From: Lucinisca nassula
Taxonomy: Eukaryota > Mollusca > Bivalvia > Lucinida > Lucinidae
Assembly: GCA_963580285.1 (NCBI GenBank)
Contig: OY757010.1
Span: 221,855,234 to 221,919,233, forward strand
Length of the DNA stretch: 64,000 nucleotides
Direction: 5' to 3'
Numbering within the stretch: the first letter of the stretch is position 1; the number at the start of each line of letters is the position of its first letter. The notes beneath the pieces were generated by a model. It was not told the origin of the DNA and made no database searches. It saw nothing but the letters and a program-made list of their open reading frames with translations. A program made the position numbers and the translations under genes. This document shows, one piece after another, positions 43,201 to 46,269 of this stretch.

Positions 43201-45573
43201 AACCTTTTGTTTACAAAATAAATCTATTGTTTTCTAATTTGCTTTTGTTACCTAATCCTTACAACAGCCCCTAAACCCCGAATGTTCACCTGGATGGATG
43301 GACGGACGGACAAACTGCAGGATGAAAACTTATACCCCATAGCATACGAAGTATGCCGGGGCTATAATCACCCAATTGAGGCAATTCTCCGATGAGCAAC
43401 ATGTATTTTCAAAATAATTTAGATAACCAAACATGTCCAAAGTTAGAGAATGTGTGTTAACTACCATGAATAGGGTCCTTTTACTGAAATTTCTCACTTC
43501 AATCCCTGTCTTTAAGTGTTCTATAAAGGGATTTATCTTTAAGTGTTCTATAAAGGGATCACTTGGATGTCTCAACCCAGGGTAACCCAGTCAATAACAG
43601 GTGCATAACTGTTCACGTTACTGGTCAGAAAGAAAGCTTGAATGGATGCTGACTGACTGGCTGGCTAGGTGGGCGGCCTAGCCGACTTGGTGGATGGATG
43701 ATTGGATGGCTGGCTGGCCAGATAGATGATTGGCTGGCTGGATGGATCATTGGAATGATGGATGGGATGGTTGATTGGATGGCTGGATGAATGGGTGGAT
43801 GATTGGAATGAAGTAAGGAAGGAAGGATGGATGGATGGATGGATGGATGGATGGATGGATGGATGGATAGATGGCTGGCTTGCTGGCTGGCTGGCTTTCT
43901 GATAACATTTTTGTTTCATCATAAAACTGTTCTTGCTCCTCATTATAGTAGTGTAAACAAAGGTTGTGGTGTACTTAAAACAGTAGTCATCTATACACTG
44001 GTTAAGTGTATATATGCTAATTGCTATGTGTTATTTATTCAGCACTGATCTGGAAATATTTGGAATAACTTGAAGCCATTTTTGTTGTGGGATAAAAGTT
44101 TTCATTTGTCTGTATTTCCACCCATCCATCCATTCATCCATCCATTGAGAAAAAAAATCATTTACTCTTATTCTCTAAGCATTCTTGAAGGTGTTTATGT
44201 TGCTGTAATGTGATCTATGTGTTGGAAGGCACAGCAACTGTGACATACGAAAACCAGCAGCACATCTAAATAGAGGATCTTACATGAGTGCTCGTATTAC
44301 TGAATTTATGAACCGAGTTGAGGGAAAGGGATAAAATGTGAGGCTTTGCCGAGCATGTCATCCCTTTTCTTCAACGAGTTTAATAAATTCAATAATGCAT
44401 GAGCACGAATTTGAGATTCTATTTATCATATGACATTTAAAACGCATGTTATTCACGATTGTTTAATATTCTGCCTTCAGCAAATGCAATGTCGTTAAGG
44501 ATGTCGTACAAGTAACAGTACGGGCCGTATCTAACTAATTTGCATATTTAATCCACTAGTGGATTATCAAATTAATTACATGACGTTATTACTTTCTCAG
44601 ATGGGACGTCATATGATAAACCTTTTTATAACACTGTTCATTATAACATGGCTTGGATATAACACAGTTTAAACATGGTCAGCCTCGCTAGCGCAGTGGT
44701 TAACGCGTTCGACCGGAATCCGGCCACCGGTATCGAGGTGTTTCCTTGGGCAAGACACGTAATGACACTGCCCCACTCCACCCAGATGTAAATGGGTAGC
44801 AGTTGTGTAAAAGCCACTGCCTCTCTCTCTAGTGCGTGGGTGAAACCACCCGGAATGAGGGTTCGAGAGTGATTCAATAAGCTTGAATCTTTCATTGCAA
44901 TCAAACTAAAATAAAACTAAACATTGATCCAAAAAATATATATCATATTGAAAAATTACTTTAAATGTAAGAGCTTTCTGTGGCTTGTTTCTATGATTGG
45001 AATGAAATATGCAAGAGCACTGAACCCATATAACAATGGCAAATACAGTATTCTGAAGAAGCAATCTGATCAGGATCTACACTGTGGTGATTGTTCATTG
45101 TATACTGGAGTATCTGGCAAAAAAACACTTGACCAGTTCCCTGAGCCGTAATAAGAGTTAGTCCTTAACCCTTTTTGTACCAAATGGAATCTTCCTCCTT
45201 ATATATAGCAGGAGTCCATTTCAAAATTTAGGGGTGTCAGGTTGTGATTTCATCCAAATTTATTTGGAAAATGACTGAACTTTTAGCAAACAGTGAAGGC
45301 CCTGATCAGACGCCGCATTCTGCGGCGTCTGATCTGGTCCTGCACTGTTTGCCAGGCTACCCGTTTAGGGGTTTCTGGTACTTAATGGGTTAATACCAAC
45401 CTGTCTTGATTCATGAAGAAACTGTTTAATATCGTGAAAACATCCATCACTGTGTCAAGAATCACTGTGGCTGTACTGGGAACAATCTGTACTTTTTCCT
45501 GGTCCACAACGGCCTTGATGTATCGCAGAGACAGGTATACATTGTTTACCTCAGACTGGAGTTTGTCTAGGTC
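1017..45573 (-). CDS. RAPGEF1: RAPGEF1 (C3G) Rap1 guanine nucleotide exchange factor, partial gene, six exons
   Basis: The coding sequence is the join of 45573-45401, 36048-35901, 26364-26270, 18311-18087, 11424-10532 and 1258-1017 on the minus strand. It is 1776 bases (592 codons), open throughout, with AG acceptors and GT donors and matching phase at all five junctions. The product matches vertebrate C3G in order: a helical segment ([24 protein letters not shown]), an LPLTxRE-like [12 protein letters not shown] block, PKPPLP, four PxLPxK Crk-SH3 sites, SPCSS, a YDN site and a KQRHIQAYMQ block. C3G is a cytoplasmic adaptor-bound GEF that activates Rap1 downstream of Crk, integrins and cadherins (known for the family). 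The start codon and first exon(s) were not found. The REM and CDC25 domains must lie below position 1017. Introns of 7-10 kb are almost wholly repeat DNA. Confidence 0.93.
1287..1403. mobile_element. hairpin MITE, family M8
   Basis: It is bounded by ggtaatgatcctaagtattt and its complement (ggatcattacggta). The centre has gcagtctgatctgggtctat, half of the shared core. It starts about 29 bases upstream of the exon f acceptor, so it abuts the branch-point zone. Confidence 0.6.
1732..3995. repeat. large composite repeat element with internal ~140-bp tandem array
   Basis: The left end is acaagaggcccatgggccac...gctcacc. The right end is gacgacgacgacaacgacgg...ggctctggtgagctataaa, so GCTCACC/GGTGAGC forms short inverted ends. 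Between ~1870 and ~3330 about ten diverged units of roughly 140 bases repeat (gtgtcttatcataaggaaca, ggtttaggggtggggatctg). The stretch 3340-3840 contains a further two-copy repeat. Related ends occur at 24716-25610, 38102-38350 and 58389-59100. No transposase frame is visible. Confidence 0.65.
4196..4372. mobile_element. hairpin MITE, family M8
   Basis: It has the family's 'tttggacac...gaggatttgctgtaattc' arm, a gatccagcaaggagtcc-like segment, and the closing ggatcattatggta. The centre holds gtctgatcagggtctgcact. Confidence 0.6.
4373..4975. other. intron, no feature recognised
   Basis: AT-rich sequence without an open frame, splice-bounded exon or clear repeat boundary. Confidence 0.5.
4980..5180. 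mobile_element. hairpin MITE, family M10 (GAGGCG hairpin)
   Basis: A strong stem, gttagaaccgcctcaatgag with its complement, is flanked by tgtgggt/acccaca. It is followed by an accccacttttctctatata...ggggttta inverted pair. Other copies or halves lie at 22858, 28297, 45640, 47160, 53692 and 63562. Confidence 0.65.
5285..5480 (-). repeat. SINE/LINE-tail-like repeat, family R17
   Basis: Read on the minus strand it begins ttttggttttacggcccttt and continues through attatttcactcat. A related sequence is at 33918-34080 (ggttttaaggccctttcaag). The class is not determined. Confidence 0.45.
5725..7035. repeat. ~160-bp tandem repeat array
   Basis: About six diverged units of roughly 160 bases run from ~6060 to ~7030 (atggctatgttcaatgttca, aagtaggaaaatcagagtta, gaagtttcatggaaatatct). 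The upstream ~5725-6060 is related. Short open frames here are repeat artefacts. The unit resembles the sequence preceding the gacggacagacgg block at 41640-41800. Confidence 0.7.
7083..7250 (+). repeat. repeat R6, linked to LINE fragment
   Basis: It begins gggaacacttggcagatttt and runs to caggagttgcc. A second copy is at 20757-21140, where a SINE splits it. Confidence 0.5.
7250..7800 (+). pseudogene. decayed non-LTR retrotransposon ORF2 C-terminal fragment
   Basis: Two frames together read [28 protein letters not shown], then [40 protein letters not shown] and [11 protein letters not shown]. These are the typical end of jockey/CR1-like reverse transcriptase proteins ([29 protein letters not shown], RRxxSRLxxxYK, FFPRTxxxWN). 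The reverse transcriptase core is absent, the frame is broken near 7485, and the VWDP motif is lost, so this is a dead 5'-truncated copy. A homologous dead copy lies on the other strand at 41850-42420. Confidence 0.75.
7900..8127. mobile_element. piggyBac-like MITE, family M7
   Basis: Starts TTAACCCTTTTTGTACCAAG and ends GGTACAAAATGGGCTAA. Central hairpin with cagatgccgcgttttgcggc. Confidence 0.75.
8370..8755. mobile_element. palindromic element, family M13 with M12 end
   Basis: It contains cagtgttgtaaagagg (M12-type end), gatccactagtggatta, and a long stem, ttattaaactcgttgaggaa with its complement at 8700. Full homologues run at 44270-44672 and 56655-57015, opposite in orientation. Confidence 0.65.
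8911..9151. mobile_element. hairpin MITE, family M1
   Basis: Palindromic: ends in a ccagttnttcaaa / ttgaacaactgg pair, with the central stem tgagcaacttttgcatttgc against gcaaaagctgctcaca. Confidence 0.75.
9151..9386. mobile_element. hairpin MITE, family M1
   Basis: Second copy, directly abutting the previous one. Ends gccagttgtacaaaag and ttgaacaactggcccc; central stem gagcagcttttgctgatgca. Confidence 0.75.
9387..9931. other. intron with degenerate shared core
   Basis: At 9435-9565 a degenerate version of the hairpin core is visible (gtggaccctgatcagatgct ... gatctgggtctacactgttt). The rest shows no recognised feature. Confidence 0.45.
9932..10200. mobile_element. hairpin MITE, family M1
   Basis: Ends ggccagttgttcaaaacg and gaacaactgatccc; central stem gagcagcttttgcagatgca. 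Confidence 0.7.
10198..10437. mobile_element. hairpin MITE, family M1
   Basis: Abuts the previous copy and ends 95 bases from the exon e donor (10531). Retention of this intron would add MITE-encoded residues to the protein. Confidence 0.7.
10532..11424 (-). CDS. RAPGEF1: RAPGEF1 exon e (main Crk-binding proline-rich region)
   Basis: This 893-base exon follows aaatttcag and ends in phase 1 at CATA|GTAAGT. Near its start it encodes [15 protein letters not shown] (codons near 11359-11379), then a Ser/Thr-rich stretch with NQSPCSSP, and a short coiled-coil-like part ([19 protein letters not shown]). Next come [10 protein letters not shown] (near 10881-10901), SSYDNVPDG with the tyrosine codon at 10848-10850, another Ser-rich stretch, and [12 protein letters not shown]. 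The PxLPxK motifs are the known Crk SH3 ligand type of C3G. SYDNVP occupies the place of vertebrate QYDNIS, the Tyr504 phosphorylation site. Reading past the donor adds a short tail that runs into a MITE, so the splice is preferred. Confidence 0.95.
11525..12046. other. intron upstream of exon e, nothing recognised
   Basis: AT-rich sequence with a local imperfect repeat (atatgaatcaaatccatcat / atatgaaccacatccatgat). Confidence 0.45.
12047..12256. mobile_element. piggyBac-like MITE, family M2
   Basis: TTAACTCTTATCATGCTG ... AAGGGTTAA with TTAA at both ends. The central hairpin cagatcagatggcttcttca is followed by its complement. Confidence 0.8.
12287..12531. mobile_element. half of MITE M8 joined to a fragment of MITE M1
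   Basis: 12287-12392 matches the single-stranded arm of M8 (aaaatgtggacacattgagg, gatccagcaaggagtcc). 12395-12531 matches one half of M1 (gcatttgcaaaagtttctca). Confidence 0.55.
12532..15549. repeat. 52-bp minisatellite, about 58 units
   Basis: The unit is acaactacagttgcccctca followed by agaactgacccattac(a/t)a and (c/t)tgtcagtgataac. Spacing is 52 bases in the regular parts. Variants differ at the 'cctcaag' versus 'ccaacaag' position and by poly-C runs of up to about 12. The left half favours the 'ctcaag' type and the right half the 'caacaag' type, showing local homogenisation. It lies in the RAPGEF1 intron between exons d and e. Confidence 0.95.
15875..16087. mobile_element. piggyBac-like MITE, family M2
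   Basis: TTAACCCTTGTCCTGCTG ... GAACAAGGGTTAA; central core gatccagatcagatggcttc. Confidence 0.8.
16133..16345. mobile_element. piggyBac-like MITE, family M2, inverted to its neighbour
   Basis: Nearly the same sequence as 15875-16087 in opposite orientation, 45 bases away. The pair forms a ~470-base inverted repeat. Confidence 0.8.
16464..16578. mobile_element. hairpin MITE, family M8 (short)
   Basis: taccctaatgttccaaagta ... ggatcattatggta, with gtctgatctgggtctgcact in the centre. Confidence 0.55.
16697..17175 (+). mobile_element. SINE family S3 inserted in MITE M1
   Basis: Begins acccccgcttattggggctt, contains the gagatgtcagttcacctcaatg body, and ends ttaaaccccaattcaaacaa with a CAAA tail. 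It is itself split by an S5 SINE. Confidence 0.8.
16785..16949 (-). mobile_element. tRNA-derived SINE family S5 inside SINE S3
   Basis: The 165-base insert is flanked by a 12-bp duplication, cacatgagtact (16773-16784 and 16950-16961). Read on the minus strand it starts agaagcctcagtggtgtagt (box A type) and has a box B like ggatcgatcc, ending in tcactc repeats. Confidence 0.85.
17440..17625. repeat. core-containing hairpin repeat, family M9
   Basis: ctactgtatttaccctatga at one end, and the core cattgtagacccagatgaga ... tctacactgtttgcc. Relatives at 35683-35880 and 54218-54352. Confidence 0.5.
17755..17875 (+). promoter_or_regulatory. candidate promoter-like CpG-rich segment with CRE and start codon
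   Basis: It contains a full CRE palindrome TGACGTCA (gcgtgacgtcactaaac) and then aaaatggcggacgtc, a YY1-like site that is also a good ATG context. Downstream frame: [20 protein letters not shown], then a GTATGC donor-like site. No downstream exon was found, and the frame is on the strand opposite to RAPGEF1. This could be a real antisense first exon, a captured promoter or chance. Confidence 0.3.
17876..18033. repeat. long palindrome next to exon d
   Basis: Arms of about 65-70 bases: atatgggtgtgaggggtgga, ctgtccctcgggatcactgt and tccggcatcac pair with their complements to 18030. The centre is near 17957. Confidence 0.8.
18087..18311 (-). CDS. RAPGEF1: RAPGEF1 exon d (first proline-rich motif)
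   Basis: This 225-base exon follows a ctcttccag acceptor and ends at CA|GTAAGT, phase 2. It encodes [20 protein letters not shown], then [10 protein letters not shown], a serine-rich part, and [14 protein letters not shown]. Vertebrate C3G has ELPLTDREVEILNKTTG followed by APPKPPLPG at the same place, so both the block and the spacing are conserved. The PPKPPLP motif is a proline-rich SH3-ligand type sequence. In this window the exon sits between two long palindromes (17876-18033 and 18478-18692), the nearer only about 53 bases from its donor. Confidence 0.92.
18478..18692. repeat. long palindrome upstream of exon d
   Basis: The outer arm catggttagtgtctttaat pairs with the end at 18692. The inner arm gacaatttcataggggc is present three times, one of them inverted. 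Confidence 0.75.
18800..19065 (+). promoter_or_regulatory. candidate promoter-like segment with two CRE sites
   Basis: Two TGACGTCA-type sites lie 25 bases apart (atgtgacgtcaacgag and tctgacgtcactgcgc), preceded by a tggcgcgca CpG stretch. A plus-strand donor-like GAGAAG|GTAAGA follows at ~19050. No transcript evidence is available, and the site is opposite in strand to RAPGEF1. Confidence 0.3.
19455..19667. mobile_element. piggyBac-like MITE, family M2
   Basis: TTAACCCTTATCTTGCTG ... GAAGGGTTAA; central gatggcttctgaagaagcca. Confidence 0.8.
19733..19941. mobile_element. hairpin MITE, family M8
   Basis: tactgtaaaaatcctaaaaa ... ggatcattacagta, with the gatccagcaaagagtcc segment and the core half gatctgggtctgtactgttt. 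Confidence 0.65.
20129..20340. mobile_element. piggyBac-like MITE, family M2
   Basis: TTAACCCTTATCCCGCTG ... AATAAGGGTTAA; same central hairpin. Confidence 0.8.
20402..20628 (-). pseudogene. unidentified coding-like fragment
   Basis: Minus-strand frame containing [40 protein letters not shown] and [20 protein letters not shown], then a stop. Residue composition looks like a genuine protein C-terminus rather than repeat translation. The upstream side runs into an M12 repeat (accacctccttataacatgg). I do not recognise the family. It could be an exon of a nested gene, a processed pseudogene piece or chance. Confidence 0.35.
20615..20760. repeat. M12 repeat fragment
   Basis: ccttataacatggtttatta and tataatctacacatttttt, matching the M12 copies at 26448 and 26940. 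Confidence 0.5.
20757..21140. repeat. repeat R6 split by a SINE
   Basis: Matches 7083-7250 (gggaacacctggcagatttt). It is interrupted at 20914-21076. Confidence 0.6.
20914..21076 (+). mobile_element. tRNA-derived SINE family S5
   Basis: Flanked by a 13-bp duplication, catttagagttga (20901-20913 and 21077-21089). Starts gaagcctccgtggtgtagtg, has box-B-like ggatcgattcc, and ends aaaactcaaacactcactca. Confidence 0.9.
21385..21545 (-). mobile_element. decayed SINE family S5
   Basis: Minus-strand copy with the same order as the 16785 copy but more substitutions (gaagcttctgtggtgtagtg start). Confidence 0.75.
21546..22855. other. intron, mostly unassigned
   Basis: No exon or clear repeat boundary. 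Several short open frames (up to 130 codons near 22533-22925) have no recognisable motifs. Near 22650 there is an aactgtgcatgcgcgtaaat segment. Confidence 0.45.
22858..22960. mobile_element. hairpin MITE, family M10
   Basis: tctccatagaaacctatgtt with its complement, and the stem tagaaccaccttgacgaggt. Confidence 0.6.
22990..23231. mobile_element. hairpin MITE, family M1
   Basis: gccagttgttcaaagcattg ... ttgaacaactgga; central stem cagcttttgcgaatgcaaaa. Confidence 0.8.
23487..23832. mobile_element. pogo/Tigger-like MITE, family M11
   Basis: 346 bases between TA dinucleotides. Terminal repeats CAGTAGAACTTCGATGGCTC and complement (CAGTCAAACTTCAATGGCTC). The centre has an M10-type stem (gaatcgcctcaatgaggcga). 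The second copy at 57872-58217 is the same length. Confidence 0.8.
23907..24119. mobile_element. piggyBac-like MITE, family M2
   Basis: TTAACCCTTGTCTTGCTG ... GATAAGGGTTAA. Confidence 0.8.
24231..24470 (-). mobile_element. SINE family S3
   Basis: Reverse copy: tgatttgtttgatttgaggt, gagatgaaattacatctcaa, then ctctgctttgtcagagcagg-like sequence; 5' truncated. Confidence 0.75.
24470..25930. repeat. composite 'ggtcaaggtcacag' tandem repeat element
   Basis: Two ~265-bp units (24895-25420) share ggtcaaagttcaaaggtcaa and cttgtcccaaggaacattca. An acaagagcactgcaagcggc start at 24719 and a gacgacgccagacgacgaca end at ~25520 mark one element. A second ends in gacagacagacggacaaagc at 25890. Confidence 0.6.
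25935..26146. mobile_element. hairpin MITE, family M8
   Basis: aaaaatcctaaaagttcgga ... ggatcattacag; core tgtagaccctgatcagactg followed by its complement. It ends about 125 bases downstream of the exon c donor. Confidence 0.65.
26270..26364 (-). CDS. RAPGEF1: RAPGEF1 exon c
   Basis: This 95-base exon begins in phase 0 after tgtctttgcag and ends in phase 2 at the strong donor AC|GTAAGT. It encodes [20 protein letters not shown] and then [11 protein letters not shown]. Joined to exon b it gives [14 protein letters not shown], which matches vertebrate DGVKELVRLTIEK followed by an SPTSP-type serine/proline stretch. It links the helical region to the proline-rich region. The short open frame and perfect phase on both sides support it although it is small. 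Confidence 0.85.
26448..26692. mobile_element. palindromic element, family M12
   Basis: acaacctctttataacacta ... ttataatgaggttgtg ends, with inner arms tttagattatatagaaaaat and its complement. Confidence 0.65.
26706..26939. mobile_element. hairpin MITE, family M1, inserted between M12 copies
   Basis: gccagttgttcaaagcatcg ... gaacaactggcccct; central stem around gcaaaagctgctcaca. Confidence 0.8.
26940..27085. repeat. M12 fragment
   Basis: tctatccaaacaaaaatgta ... ttataaagaggttc. Confidence 0.5.
27343..27555. mobile_element. piggyBac-like MITE, family M2 (left palindrome arm)
   Basis: TTAACTCTTATCATGCTG ... AGATAAGGATTAA. Confidence 0.8.
27634..27850. mobile_element. piggyBac-like MITE, family M2 (right palindrome arm)
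   Basis: TTAACCATTCTCTTGCTG ... ATAAGAGTTTATTAA, inverted to 27343-27555. Confidence 0.8.
28297..28360. mobile_element. M10 hairpin fragment
   Basis: ggtatgttgtgtgtacacat paired with gtgtgcacacaacatat; the central GAGGCG stem is deleted. Confidence 0.5.
28586..28803. mobile_element. piggyBac-like MITE, family M7
   Basis: TTAAACCCTTTTTGTACC ... CTAAATGGGTTAA. Confidence 0.75.
28886..29215. mobile_element. MITE with 28-bp TTACCGTATT terminal repeats
   Basis: Left end attaccgtattcgccctaat (then taccgcac). The right end is its complement, gtgcggtaattagggtgaat then acggtaat. About 330 bases long, no open frame. Inner subterminal gtgcgctta repeats occur at both ends. Superfamily not determined. 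Confidence 0.75.
29440..29998. repeat. tandem repeat, ~150-200-bp units
   Basis: Three units share acaacagagttatggccctt, tgatgatgaataagtgtgtg and catggggctaggtcaaatac. It ends gacagacagacagggcaaat...ggggggcataaaa. Confidence 0.65.
30026..30125 (-). pseudogene. possible small LINE ORF2 end fragment
   Basis: Minus-strand reading gives [20 protein letters not shown] residues, reminiscent of the FFPRTxxxWNxLP end of LINE proteins. Too short for certainty. Confidence 0.3.
30638..31172. mobile_element. MITE M8 split by SINE S3
   Basis: Left part up to 30661, right part from 30963 (taagtattaggacagatagg ... taggatttttactgta). Confidence 0.65.
30662..30962 (+). mobile_element. full-length SINE family S3
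   Basis: 301 bases flanked by a 15-bp duplication, ctaacttaagtatta (30647-30661 and 30963-30977). Starts cagcccccgtccataggggc and ends gacggggacgttaaacctca with a CAAC-type tail. Confidence 0.9.
31237..31468. mobile_element. piggyBac-like MITE, family M7
   Basis: ATAACCCATTTCAGACTGG ... GGTACAAAAAGGGTTAA; one end has lost the perfect TTAA. Centre gatcagacgccacagaatgc. Confidence 0.7.
31686..32203. mobile_element. piggyBac-like MITE, family M2, split by SINE S3
   Basis: TTAACCCTTATCTTGCTG at the left; the right end ATAAGAGTTAG is slightly decayed. The insert is at 31762-32051. Confidence 0.8.
31762..32051 (-). mobile_element. SINE family S3 inside MITE M2
   Basis: Flanked by the 15-bp duplication aaattacctgatgta (31747-31761 and 32052-32066). 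Minus orientation with the TTTG tail on the left and gcccctatgggcgggggc on the right. Confidence 0.92.
32541..32762. mobile_element. piggyBac-like MITE, family M7b
   Basis: TTAACCCATTGCATGCGGG ... TATACAATGGGCTA; core gtgcaggcccagatcagctg. Confidence 0.7.
32842..33082. repeat. hairpin repeat H1 (copy 1)
   Basis: gagctccgccaagcgaattt ... cgataagtatcaaaatcgct. The central stem ggttcaggcgagactgcgcg faces its complement. A second copy is at 50918-51160, over 90 percent alike by eye. Confidence 0.75.
33185..33419. mobile_element. piggyBac-like MITE, family M7 (first of a pair)
   Basis: TTTACCCATTTTATGACAG ... AGTACAAAATGGGTTTAA. Confidence 0.7.
33416..33708. mobile_element. piggyBac-like MITE, family M7 (second, shares TTAA)
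   Basis: TTAATCCTTTTGTACC ... GGTACAAAATGGGTTAA. It uses the same TTAA (33416-33419) that closes the previous copy and carries a short internal duplication of tctgatctgggcctgcac. Confidence 0.75.
33918..34085 (+). repeat. repeat family R17
   Basis: ggtttggttttaaggccctt ... ccatgcccataggccc, related to 5285-5480. Confidence 0.45.
34105..34300 (-). mobile_element. SINE family S3, truncated
   Basis: ggggttttaagtccccatca ... gagatgaaatgacatctcaa ... cctgggcaggctt. Confidence 0.7.
34320..34960. other. low-complexity GT-rich intron sequence
   Basis: The ctgaccgttccaag segment recurs at 52496. The 128-codon plus-strand frame is Phe/Cys/Leu-rich with no domain and is judged to be a composition artefact. 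Confidence 0.4.
35080..35330 (+). mobile_element. SINE family S3, 5' truncated
   Basis: tgagctgaaaccgaccgcac ... gttaaacctcaaatcaaaca with a CAAA tail. Confidence 0.8.
35683..35880. repeat. core-containing hairpin repeat, family M9
   Basis: ttaccgtatttacccaaagt; core aaacagtgttgaccctgatg ... catctgggtctacactattt. It ends about 20 bases from exon b's donor. Confidence 0.55.
35901..36048 (-). CDS. RAPGEF1: RAPGEF1 exon b (N-terminal helical region)
   Basis: This 148-base exon supplies one base to complete the codon split with exon a, then 49 codons, ending in phase 0. The acceptor is tgtttctttcag and the donor GAG|GTAGGA. It encodes [20 protein letters not shown] followed by [13 protein letters not shown] and ITALSEGVE. 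The segment [17 protein letters not shown] aligns with vertebrate C3G QSLANLIRWSDQVMLEG. Upstream in the intron, the 44-bp minisatellite at 36281-38100 repeats a sequence resembling the acceptor and first exon bases. A pogo-like MITE at 36067-36279 sits only 18 bases from the exon. Confidence 0.92.
36067..36279. mobile_element. pogo-like MITE (family M18) beside exon b acceptor
   Basis: Flanked by TA (36065-36066 and 36280-36281). Terminal repeats CAGTAAAATTCAGCAATTAA against its complement ending AATTTTACTG. Inner hairpin gggactgttcaaaaatggtc. It lies inside what was the first unit of the 44-bp array. Related hairpins are at 53850-54125 and 59422-59611. Confidence 0.8.
36281..38100. repeat. 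44-bp minisatellite resembling the exon b splice acceptor, about 40 units
   Basis: The plus-strand unit is gagaataattacagtcagga + cagcagggctgtgctgaaat + agat (44 bases). Read in the RAPGEF1 sense each unit has a ctgac element, the pyrimidine tract attattctcatctatttcag and then cacagccctgctgtcc. Exon b itself begins after tgtttctttcag with CACAACGCTGCTGTCC. Some units lose a few bases, and the last ~370 bases alternate with a gttctgctgttacactagaa variant. Confidence 0.93.
38102..38350. repeat. acaagagcac...gacgacg element
   Basis: Starts acaagagcactacatgcggg and ends gaggacgcagacgatgacga. Shares its ends with 24716-25560. Confidence 0.5.
38385..38575 (-). mobile_element. SINE family S3, truncated
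   Basis: attgaggttttaagtcccct ... gagatgaaatgacatctcaa. Confidence 0.7.
38579..38692 (+). mobile_element. SINE family S5, head missing
   Basis: cctggcttctccagactttc ... aaactcaaacactcactcac. Confidence 0.75.
38760..39160. repeat. diverged units of the ~160-bp array
   Basis: tttttacctttgacctctaa and tgaccttgacattggaggta occur three times, flanking the 331-bp array. Confidence 0.6.
39160..40430. repeat. 331-bp tandem repeat, ~3.8 units
   Basis: Units start near 39162, 39492, 39824 and 40155 at caactttcaagcctctagct. They contain gggcaataactcttgaaagg, gctatgcatcacttttagca and gggccataactcacaaagta. Confidence 0.85.
40430..41580. repeat. ~160-bp tandem repeat, ~7 units
   Basis: Units begin aataagaaagttattgacca near 40430, 40590, 40750, 40912, 41076, 41234 and 41396. 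Each has tttgacctctaagtatgacc and a caacacatcgtctta-type segment. Confidence 0.85.
41580..41880. repeat. repeat end with gacagacggacagacgg and short terminal hairpin
   Basis: gtctctccgaaaaaaaaaat meets its near complement tttcgggggagacata. Similar 'gacggacagac' ends close the other composite elements. Confidence 0.5.
41850..42420 (-). pseudogene. decayed non-LTR retrotransposon ORF2 C-terminal fragment
   Basis: Reverse-strand homologue of 7250-7800: fragments include [19 protein letters not shown] (frameshifted relative to [15 protein letters not shown]) and [12 protein letters not shown] similarity covers the whole 7290-7790 segment. Unlike the other copy it keeps a DNA segment corresponding to the missing 'AARFVT' region (ctagcagctctattctgaac). 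Several frameshifts; inactive. Confidence 0.7.
42540..43350. repeat. tandem repeat, ~195-bp units, and flank
   Basis: Units at 42640-42830 and 42830-43010 share aactgaatttgtcttaagag-type and gcatctataaactttgtcat. It ends ggatggacggacggacaaac and ataccccatagcatacgaag. Confidence 0.65.
43640..43890. repeat. (GGAT)n / (TGGC)n low-complexity DNA
   Basis: The core ggatggatgg run is at 43825-43870, flanked by diverged tggctggctg. Confidence 0.95.
44270..44672. mobile_element. palindromic element, families M13 + M12
   Basis: Reverse homologue of 8370-8755: ttgagggaaagggataaaat stem, gatccactagtggatta-like ccactagtggatta, then tttttataacactgttcatt. Confidence 0.65.
44679..44925 (+). mobile_element. 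tRNA-derived SINE family S14
   Basis: tRNA-like head gcctcgctagcgcagtggtt (box A type) and a box-B-like ttcgaccggaatc. The body is tccttgggcaagacacgtaa, cccactccacccagatgtaa. A second copy is at 63258-63490. The body resembles the conserved central domain of widespread animal SINEs, as recalled, not checked. Confidence 0.7.
45164..45393. mobile_element. piggyBac-like MITE, family M7, at exon a donor
   Basis: TTAACCCTTTTTGTACC ... TACTTAATGGGTTAA. Its terminal TTAA (45390-45393) is 5 bases from the GT of the exon a donor (45399-45400). Core acgccgcattctgcggcgtc. Confidence 0.8.
45401..45573 (-). CDS. RAPGEF1: RAPGEF1 exon a (N-terminal helical region)
   Basis: This 173-base exon starts in phase 0 after a tract ending in cattgcag and ends in phase 2 (codon AG|C). 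It encodes [20 protein letters not shown] and continues through [25 protein letters not shown] and FFMNQD. Vertebrate C3G has a closely similar stretch (EKEVVSALRYFKTIVDK). This N-terminal part is helical and in vertebrates is linked to autoinhibition and cadherin binding. The donor is AG|GTTGGT, unusually weak, and a piggyBac-like MITE begins only 6 bases beyond it. The alternative donor GTATTA five bases further on would break the phase with exon b. The preceding exon is not identified. Confidence 0.9.
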
Positions 45574-45639
45574 CTGCAATGAAAAAAAAAATAAACATGT
45601 AATCATAGGTGAACCTGTAGTCATCACGGAACACACCTA

Positions 45640-45730
45640 CATAATGTTGATCCCCTTAAACCCCCACTTATAAATAGTAAAACTGGGGTTTACAGGGGTA
45701 TGCATTAATTTTCTTATTTCTGCTCAAATA
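45640..45730. mobile_element. M10 half-element
   Basis: tgttgatccccttaaacccc ... aaactggggtttacaggggt, then ttatttctgctcaaa. Confidence 0.5.
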
Positions 45731-45734
45731 CTCG

Positions 45735-45883
45735 GGGTCTGATCCGGGCCTACACTGTTTGCAAAAAGTTCAGCCATTTTCCTAATCAATTTTGAAGAAA
45801 ACACAACCTGACACCCCTAAATTTTGAAATGGACTCCTGCTATCTATAAGGAGGAGGATTCCATTTGGTACAAAAAGGGTTAA
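45735..45883. mobile_element. piggyBac-like MITE, family M7, half copy
   Basis: Starts inside the core (tgatccgggcctacactgtt) and ends GGTACAAAAAGGGTTAA. Confidence 0.65.
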
Positions 45884-46052
45884 TTTAGTCCTGGAAAAGT
45901 AGCAATCTGAAGTAGCTTGAAGCATGTTTGATTGATTGAGATGCAGTTTAATATGTCAGTCCTTGAGGTCTATTTTGTGTCATTTCACAGAGACACAGAG
46001 AATAGAGAAGAGAGAGTAGAAGAAATTAAATCTGTACAGAATTATTTTGGTT

Positions 46053-46265
46053 TTAACCCTTATCATGCTGTTCACGACAACCCATATCTTTGGAAACAGT
46101 GTAGATCCAGATCAGATGGCTTCTGAAGAAGCCATCTGATCAGAATCTACACTGTTTGACATTCAGTTTATGAATTTGTAGGAATAAATTACATGAAGAC
46201 ATCTGATTGGTTCAAAGTCAGACATGGGTGTGGCTTAACTGAATATTCAGCAAGAGAAGGGTTAA
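46053..46265. mobile_element. piggyBac-like MITE, family M2
   Basis: TTAACCCTTATCATGCTG ... AGAAGGGTTAA. Confidence 0.8.
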
Positions 46266-46269
46266 ATTT

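Noticed and set aside
43665..43943. 92-codon frame with HPSI repeats
   Set aside because: Translation of the ggat microsatellite.
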